Positions 5,997 through 10,027 of a DNA stretch of 10,027 nucleotides are shown here, one piece after another; position 1 is the first letter of the stretch; the number at the start of each line of letters is the position of its first letter. The notes under the pieces were generated by a model. The model searched no databases, was not told where the DNA came from, and saw only the letters and a list, made by a program, of their open reading frames with translations. Source of the DNA: CF-161 sp035259145 (lineage in GTDB: Bacteria; Chloroflexota; Dormibacteria; Dormibacterales; Dormibacteraceae); contig DATFWQ010000041.1 in assembly GCA_035259145.1 (NCBI GenBank), positions 1 through 10,027 on the forward strand. The letters run 5' to 3'. A program made the translations under genes and the position numbers.

Positions 5997-6640
5997 TCCT
6001 GGGACTCGTCCTGGTTGCTGTCGGTGTCATGGCCCTCGTGGGGGGACACCCCGCCTACATCATCATCGCCCTGATGATGTGGGGCGGCATGTACATGATG
6101 TTCGGAGGCCGCCGCCGTGCCAGGCGGTTGCGCAGGCGGATGGGCTATGGCTGGTGGGGGGCAGCCGACGAGGTGCCGTCGCCGCCGCCGCCCTATCCGA
6201 TCATCCCCGCGGCGCCTCCACCACGAGTGCAGACCCCGGCACCGCAGCCCCAGGTGCCGGCAGCCAAACTGCCCCCGGACGTCGAGCAGAAGGTGGACCG
6301 GATCCGGCGCAAAGCGGCGGTGCTGGCACAGCACGCCGACCGCTTCCCAATCGGCTCCCACGATCTGTACGTGGTCCAGCACACGGCCACCGACTACCTG
6401 CCCGAGACAATCAAGGCGTTCACTGACGTGCCCTCCTGGTCGATCAACGCGTCGGCGGCGGACGGCCGCACGCCGCTGCAGATGGTGCACAGCCAGCTCG
6501 ACCTGCTGGAGACCAAGCTGGACGAGGTCGCGGAGGTTGTCAAGAACCAGCGCGTTGATCGGCTGCTCATGAACGAGCGGTTCCTTGAGCAGAACTTCGG
6601 ACGTCGGGAAGAGGAGCTGACGATCCCGCGGCAGCCCTAG
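5993..6640 (+). CDS. Membrane protein with proline-rich linker, XpaC-like (paralogue 2)
   Basis: A 215-residue protein starting at GTG 5993. Hydrophobic helices lie at about residues 2-16 and 21-37 (AYIIIALMMWGGMYMMFG), then an arginine-rich stretch (RRRARRLRRRMGYGWW). A proline-rich linker follows (about 61-90), then a domain at 93-215 that aligns with residues 83-205 of the preceding protein with a single one-residue gap. Shared motifs are FP-GS-DLYV, DYLP-T, QL-LL-K--E-A, RLL-N--FLE--FG and ELT-P. The gene is thus a tandem duplicate with its own anchor and a longer flexible spacer. The cytoplasmic orientation of the C-terminal domain is inferred from the arginines. Together with TelA it probably forms a membrane-associated complex. 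GTG 5993 is the only start giving the complete first helix. The next in-frame start, ATG 6029, would remove it. Confidence 0.82.
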   Translation: MILGLVLVAVGVMALVGGHPAYIIIALMMWGGMYMMFGGRRRARRLRRRMGYGWWGAADEVPSPPPPYPIIPAAPPPRVQTPAPQPQVPAAKLPPDVEQKVDRIRRKAAVLAQHADRFPIGSHDLYVVQHTATDYLPETIKAFTDVPSWSINASAADGRTPLQMVHSQLDLLETKLDEVAEVVKNQRVDRLLMNERFLEQNFGRREEELTIPRQP

Positions 6641-6721
6641 CAGAGCACCAGGGGGAGGCACCCGTCTCCTCGCGTCGCCGCAGAGATTGACGGCCGCGCC
6701 GGCCCCTACAATTCGGCCGGA
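6641..6721 (+). promoter_or_regulatory. udp: Spacer with candidate leaderless udp promoter
   Basis: This 81-bp gap ends the TelA cassette. TACAAT (6707-6712) matches five of six bases of the -10 consensus and lies 9 bases before GTG 6722, so transcription would begin at or within two bases of the start codon. TTGACG (6687-6692) is a good -35 sequence but only 14 bases away. GATTGA (6685-6690) gives 16. No Shine-Dalgarno sequence is visible, consistent with a leaderless mRNA. It suggests that udp-upp is a transcription unit of its own. No strong terminator was found after 6640. Confidence 0.4.
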
Positions 6722-7495
6722 GTGCAGGACGTCACGCAGGATCGCAAGTACCACGTCGGCCTGGCTGCCGAGGACGTGGGTCACTACGTCCTGGTCCCCG
6801 GTGACCCGTTTCGCACGGCACTGATCGCCAGACACCTCGAAGACGCAGAGGAGAAGGCGTGGTCGCGCGAGTTCCGCACCTTTACGGGTCGGGTTGGCGA
6901 TACCAGGGTCTCCACCTGCTCCAGCGGCATCGGAGGCCCTTCGATGGCCATCGCGGTGGAGGAGTTGGGCGAGCTCGGGGCGCACACCTTTCTGCGGGTC
7001 GGAACCTGTGGGGGTGCCCAGCCCGGCATCCGGGAGGGCGACCTCGTCATCGCGACCGGCGCCGTCCGCAGCGAGGGCACCCCGGACGCCTACGTGCCCA
7101 GGGAGTATCCCGCGATCGCTTCTCACGAGGTCGTCGCTGCGTGCGTCGCCGCCGCTGTCGCGGCCGGTGCGCCTCATCACCTGGGGGTGATCAGAAGTGT
7201 GGACGCGCTCTACGCCGACCTGGCGCCCGAGCGCCTACCCCGCCCGGACGAGCTGAGGGCCGAGCTGGACATGTGGGCCCGCGCAGGCGTCGTGGCCAAC
7301 GACATGGAGTCCTCGACGCTGCTCGTCGTGAGCGCCCTGCGTGGGTGGCGAGCCGGCGTGATCCTGCTCTGCGTCGATGAGCTCGGAGCCGGCGAGATCC
7401 ATCATGTGGACGCGTCGCTGATGGACAGGATGCTGGGGGTGGCGGTGGACGCAATCAGGCTGCTGACCGAGAAGGATCGTGCCGCTGCGCATTAG
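6722..7495 (+). CDS. udp: Uridine phosphorylase (nucleoside phosphorylase-I family)
   Basis: This 257-residue cytosolic enzyme (family about 250-260) cleaves uridine with phosphate to uracil and ribose-1-phosphate. The PNP/UDP signature is present: SSGIGGPSMAIAVEEL (67-82). Phosphate-binding residues seen are G27 and R31 in PGDPFR, and R92 with T95 in RVGTCGG. The ribose-binding ME pair is M195-E196 in NDMESS. The segment that provides the uracil-binding Gln and Arg in the E. coli enzyme (GQER) reads APER here, keeping the Arg (R171) but not the Gln, and has a two-residue insertion before it. Uridine specificity is therefore likely but not assured, and a broader nucleoside phosphorylase is the alternative. 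GTG 6722 is the start. The end overlaps upp by 17 bases. Confidence 0.9.
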   Translation: MQDVTQDRKYHVGLAAEDVGHYVLVPGDPFRTALIARHLEDAEEKAWSREFRTFTGRVGDTRVSTCSSGIGGPSMAIAVEELGELGAHTFLRVGTCGGAQPGIREGDLVIATGAVRSEGTPDAYVPREYPAIASHEVVAACVAAAVAAGAPHHLGVIRSVDALYADLAPERLPRPDELRAELDMWARAGVVANDMESSTLLVVSALRGWRAGVILLCVDELGAGEIHHVDASLMDRMLGVAVDAIRLLTEKDRAAAH

Positions 7496-8099
7496 CACGC
7501 ATCCGGTCGTGCTGGACTGCCTTGCTGGTCTCCGGGACCAGAACACGCCACATGAAGAATTCCGCTCTCTGGCCCGCAAGATGATCACGTTTCTGCTGTA
7601 CGAGGCGACGCGGGACCTGCCCAGCCGCCCCGCCACCGTGCGCACACCACTCGCGGAAGCACCTGCGGCGCTGGTCGACTCAGAGGTCGTTGCCATCCCA
7701 GTTCTGCGGGCTGGGTTGGGCCTGCTCAGCCCGGTGCTGGAGCTGCTGCCCCGGGTCAGCGTCGGCTACGTCGGGCTGGAGCGAGACGAACAGACCGCCG
7801 TCGCTCGAATCTACTACCAGAAGCTGCCGCTTCTTGCCGGCAAGGTTCCCCTGCTGCTGGATCCGATGCTTGCCACCGGCGGATCAGCGGTTCAGGCGGT
7901 CGACCTGATTAGGGAAGCGGGCGGCGTGGGGACTCGGATGATCTGCGTGGTGGCAGCCCCCGAGGGCGTTCGGGCGCTCCATGAACGCCATCCTGAAGTG
8001 GAGGTGTTCACGGCGGCGCTTGACCGGGGCCTCAACGACAGGGCCTTCATCATGCCCGGGCTCGGCGACTTCGGAGACCGGCTTTTCGGAACAGTCTGA
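7479..8099 (+). CDS. upp: Uracil phosphoribosyltransferase
   Basis: This 206-residue cytosolic enzyme (family about 208) makes UMP and pyrophosphate from uracil and PRPP, capturing the uracil released by uridine phosphorylase. Visible motifs are HPVV near the N-terminus, FRSLARKMITFLLYEATRDL (29-48), IPVLRAGLGL (73-82), the PRPP-binding loop LDPMLATGGSA (127-137), and the C-terminal uracil site IMPGLGDFGDRLFGT (191-205). The GTG 7479 start gives the normal N-terminus (LRISTHPVV) and overlaps the udp end by 17 bases, implying a shared mRNA and coupled translation. GAGAAGG lies just before it but rather close. The DinB-fold gene follows 22 bp after the stop. Confidence 0.95.
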   Translation: MPLRISTHPVVLDCLAGLRDQNTPHEEFRSLARKMITFLLYEATRDLPSRPATVRTPLAEAPAALVDSEVVAIPVLRAGLGLLSPVLELLPRVSVGYVGLERDEQTAVARIYYQKLPLLAGKVPLLLDPMLATGGSAVQAVDLIREAGGVGTRMICVVAAPEGVRALHERHPEVEVFTAALDRGLNDRAFIMPGLGDFGDRLFGTV

Positions 8100-8121
8100 G
8101 TGCGAAGCACTGAGGAGGCGT

Positions 8122-8598
8122 ATGGGGGAGATCAAGCGGTACCAGGAGCGGGCTGCAGCGGCAGCGCGGCAGGTTGGGAATCTACCGCGGGTGGGCTGGG
8201 GCGAGCCGGGGCCACCGGACGAGCGGACCGGCGAGCGTTGGGACCGGGGCAACGTGTTGGGGCACATGGCCGAGATGCTGCCGTTCTGGACAGCCCAGCT
8301 TCGGGAGGCGCTTGGCGGCGCGACGTCTCTGGGCCGGGATGATGCCGGAATCGCTCAGAGACGCCAGGCCATCGCCACCGGTCGCGACCTGGGGGAAGAG
8401 GAGCTCATCGCTCGGATCAACGCCGGACTGACCGGCCTGCTCGGGCTGCTGGCGGAGCTTACAGAGGATGACCTTGACGGCAAGCTGACGTACCACAGCG
8501 CCAGCGGCGTGCGTGAGGTCGACCTGCGCTACCCGCTGGAGGAGCTGCTCGTCGGCCACGTCGAGGCCCACCTGCGCCAGCTGAGTGAGCTGAGCTAA
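8122..8598 (+). CDS. DinB-fold metal-dependent protein
   Basis: A 158-residue protein with the DinB/YfiT four-helix-bundle pattern. His48 in NVLGHMAEM and the pair His146/His150 in GHVEAHLRQL (HxxxH) would form the three-histidine metal site. The superfamily includes thiol-dependent S-transferases, maleylpyruvate isomerases and damage-induced proteins of unknown role. Substrate and thiol cofactor cannot be told. ATG 8122 is chosen because AGGAGG (8113-8118) lies just upstream, though its 3-base spacing is short. The frame is open farther back to 7981, inside upp in another frame. It is the last gene of the plus-strand run, and its stop is followed at once by the inverted two-hairpin repeats, which may end transcription. 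Confidence 0.8.
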   Translation: MGEIKRYQERAAAAARQVGNLPRVGWGEPGPPDERTGERWDRGNVLGHMAEMLPFWTAQLREALGGATSLGRDDAGIAQRRQAIATGRDLGEEELIARINAGLTGLLGLLAELTEDDLDGKLTYHSASGVREVDLRYPLEELLVGHVEAHLRQLSELS

Positions 8599-8600
8599 GG

Positions 8601-8702
8601 CCCCCCTCCCCCGGCTTCGCCGGGTACTCCCCCGACGCGCGGGGGAGAGTTTGCCCCCTCCCCGGCTTCGCCGGGTACTCCCCCGACAAGCGGGGGAGAG
8701 TT
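8601..8702 (-). repeat. Second tandem pair of the two-hairpin repeat, inverted, between convergent genes
   Basis: Two units with a 51-bp period carry the reverse complement of the element at 160-251. The stems are CCCGGC/GCCGGG (8610-8615 with 8619-8624, and 8661-8666 with 8670-8675) and CTCCCCCG/CGGGGGAG (8627-8634 with 8640-8647, and 8678-8685 with 8691-8698). Loops of the second stem differ between copies (ACGCG, ACAAG) while stems are intact. Each unit ends GAGAGTT. The array fills the 111-bp gap between the DinB-fold gene and the Nudix gene, which point toward each other, so the hairpins could act as a bidirectional terminator. Confidence 0.85.
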
Positions 8703-8709
8703 ACGCGGG

Positions 8710-9345
8710 TCAGAGCCAGGGGATCTCTTGGGTCAGTGTGGGCTCGGGCATCTGGAGTCCATGAGCCTCGGCGCAGGCCCGCAGCGTCTCCTCCATGACG
8801 TGGGCGCTGGCGCCGTACATGGAGCCCACTTCGAAGTCGAAGATTGGCGACCGGCGACCGGCGCCGAGGTCCACCGCGCGGAACGGAACCCGCCCTCCGA
8901 AAAAGTCGGCCACGACCATCCGGATCAGGACCGCGACTTCGCCTTCATGGGGCCGGGCGACGGCGCCCTCCGACACCAGCGACACGAACGGGTTCAGCGT
9001 GAAGCGGCTGGTCGCCGTCGGGACCGGCGCCAGCGCGCCCAGCACTCGCACCTGGTCGCGTCCTATACCGAGCTCCTCTTGCATCTCGCGCAGCGCGGTG
9101 TCGGCCAGGTCGCGGTCACGTGCGTCGGGCTTGCCTCCGGGAAAGGCGATCTCACGCGCGTGATACCGCATGCCGTCGGTGCGCTTTATGGCCCAGATCT
9201 CGAGGCCACGAGGTCCGAAGTGGAGCGGTACGCACACGGCCGCCTGGATGCGACCGTCCATCGGCCACGGAGATCTTCGTGGCGGCCGGCTTGCGATGGC
9301 GGCGGTCAGGGCGGTTACAGCCTCAATCTGAGAACCGGGCGTCAT
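8710..9345 (-). CDS. Nudix hydrolase, CoA pyrophosphatase type
   Basis: A 211-residue Nudix enzyme resembling the NudL/CoA-pyrophosphatase branch, which hydrolyses the pyrophosphate bond of CoA and its derivatives. The CoA-branch motif is seen as IKRTDGMRYHAREIAFPGG (53-71). The Nudix box follows, with REMQEELGI (86-94) providing the catalytic REUxEE. Spacing from FPGG to REMQEE equals that in E. coli NudL. The ALAPVPTATSRFTLNPFV segment (105-121) also matches that branch (VLPPVDSVTGYQVTP in NudL). There is no signal peptide. ATG 9345 overlaps the adenosine deaminase end by 23 bases, so the two genes are one transcript. Substrate preference (CoA or other nucleotide) is not proved. The gene ends 8 bp from the repeat array. 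Confidence 0.85.
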   Translation of the reverse strand: MTPGSQIEAVTALTAAIASRPPRRSPWPMDGRIQAAVCVPLHFGPRGLEIWAIKRTDGMRYHAREIAFPGGKPDARDRDLADTALREMQEELGIGRDQVRVLGALAPVPTATSRFTLNPFVSLVSEGAVARPHEGEVAVLIRMVVADFFGGRVPFRAVDLGAGRRSPIFDFEVGSMYGASAHVMEETLRACAEAHGLQMPEPTLTQEIPWL

Positions 9346-10027
9346 AAGCGGTCTCCCTTACCAACTGCAGCTCTTCGGCGTTCATGCCCATGACGTCCTG
9401 TGCAATCTGGTACTCCTCGCTCAGGGTTGTGCCGGCGACCGTCCGGGAGTCGGTGCTGATGGTGCAGCGAACCCCGCCGCGCACAAGCTGTGGCAGCGGG
9501 TGATCCTCGAGGCGCTGGACCGCCTTGCACTTCCAGTTTGCAGTGGGGCAGAGGTCGAGTACGACACCTTCGGCGCGCAGCCGTTTCACGATCCGAGGGT
9601 CCCGAGCGCCGATGACGCCGTGGGCTATCCGCTCCACGCCGAAGTCGAGCGCTTCCTCGACGTGATGTGGCCCGCCCGCCTCACCGGCGTGACAGGTCAG
9701 CCGTAGCCCGGCGGCCCGCGCGGCCTCGAACGCAGGCCGGTGTGGTGCGGCGGGCCAGCCGGCCTCATCCCCGGCCAGGTCGAACCCGACCACGCCGCGG
9801 CCTGCAAAGCGGCCTGCATCTCGCGCCAGCGCCGTGTTCTCCGCGGGAGAGTGGTGGCGCATGGCGCATACGATCGCCACGGCCCGCAGCGGGGCGGCGT
9901 CCAGCCCGCGGAGGACGGCCTCGATCACCTGCGAAACGGTGCGGCCCGCGCGCAGGTGCAGCCGCGGCGCCCAGCGGACTTCCAGGTAGTCGATGTTCTC
10001 AGCTGCCGAGTCCAGCCCCAGCTCGTA
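9323..10027 (-). CDS. add: Adenosine deaminase (5'-truncated by the window edge)
   Basis: The C-terminal 234 residues of an enzyme that hydrolyses adenosine or deoxyadenosine to inosine and ammonia. The reading frame runs to the window edge without a start. The GTG at 9926-9928 is internal, since the family sequence continues upstream (YLEVRWAPRLH). Catalytic motifs seen, numbered from the edge, are GFDLAGDE (81-88), CHAGEAGG with His113 and Glu116, RIAHG with His136, LCPTANW (160-165), and STDSRT with Asp193. Most adenosine deaminases have two aspartates at the last site (TDD). Here the second is Ser194. Mycobacterial-type enzymes carry Asn there, so activity is still likely. It leads the minus-strand pair with the Nudix gene and fits the nucleoside-salvage theme. 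Confidence 0.93.
   Translation of the reverse strand, partial: YELGLDSAAENIDYLEVRWAPRLHLRAGRTVSQVIEAVLRGLDAAPLRAVAIVCAMRHHSPAENTALARDAGRFAGRGVVGFDLAGDEAGWPAAPHRPAFEAARAAGLRLTCHAGEAGGPHHVEEALDFGVERIAHGVIGARDPRIVKRLRAEGVVLDLCPTANWKCKAVQRLEDHPLPQLVRGGVRCTISTDSRTVAGTTLSEEYQIAQDVMGMNAEELQLVRETAYDARFSD

Noticed and set aside
5642..7180. 512-codon minus-strand ORF
   Set aside because: It runs antisense across parts of three plus-strand genes with clear family motifs and is a typical high-GC shadow frame.
7981..8121. Longer start for the DinB-fold protein inside upp
   Set aside because: It would need a 119-base overlap with upp in another frame, and the added residues show no DinB similarity. A Shine-Dalgarno sequence precedes ATG 8122.
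8728..9393. Plus-strand ORF antisense to the Nudix gene
   Set aside because: The minus strand encodes a complete Nudix box and CoA-branch motif. The plus frame has neither motif nor ribosome binding site.
1..10027. tRNA, rRNA or riboswitch
   Set aside because: No cloverleaf, rRNA core segment or known aptamer pattern was recognised by eye. A covariance-model scan would be needed to exclude weak candidates.

Overview
The window is GC-rich bacterial chromosome with compact, often overlapping genes, frequent GTG starts and high GC at third codon positions. Short tandem repeats made of two hairpins lie near both ends. Gene content and base composition suggest a soil member of the Terrabacteria side (Actinomycetota, Chloroflexota or Candidatus Dormibacterota). 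This assignment is inference, because no rRNA or tRNA is present. No phage, insertion sequence or CRISPR locus was seen.

Layout. 1-465: the possible tail of an unidentified gene, a terminator-like hairpin, a tandem pair of two-hairpin repeats, and a truncated fragment of a DUF222/13E12-type HNH endonuclease. 466-1483 (minus): arylamine N-acetyltransferase (NAT) with a 61-residue single-helix membrane protein upstream of it. 1538-2482 (plus): a divergent LysR-type regulator, with a T-N11-A site between the two units. 2504-3799 (plus): pyrimidine-nucleoside (thymidine) phosphorylase. 3796-6640 (plus): a 52-codon bridging ORF, a TelA-family protein, and two tandem paralogous membrane proteins resembling the XpaC partner family of TelA. 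6722-8598 (plus): uridine phosphorylase, uracil phosphoribosyltransferase and a DinB-fold protein. 8601-8702: a second tandem pair of the two-hairpin repeat, inverted, between convergent genes. 8710-10027 (minus): a CoA-pyrophosphatase-type Nudix hydrolase preceded by a 5'-truncated adenosine deaminase.

How the genes fit together. Thymidine/pyrimidine-nucleoside phosphorylase, uridine phosphorylase, uracil phosphoribosyltransferase and adenosine deaminase form a nucleoside salvage and catabolism neighbourhood: nucleoside to base, then uracil to UMP, and adenosine to inosine. The TelA/XpaC-like membrane cassette sits inside this neighbourhood and is joined to deoA by 4-base stop/start overlaps through the small ORF, so it may be co-transcribed with deoA.

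The least explained parts are the TelA cassette with its duplicated membrane partner, the tiny ORFs at its junctions, and the paired-hairpin repeats. I found no clearly new defence or mobile system.
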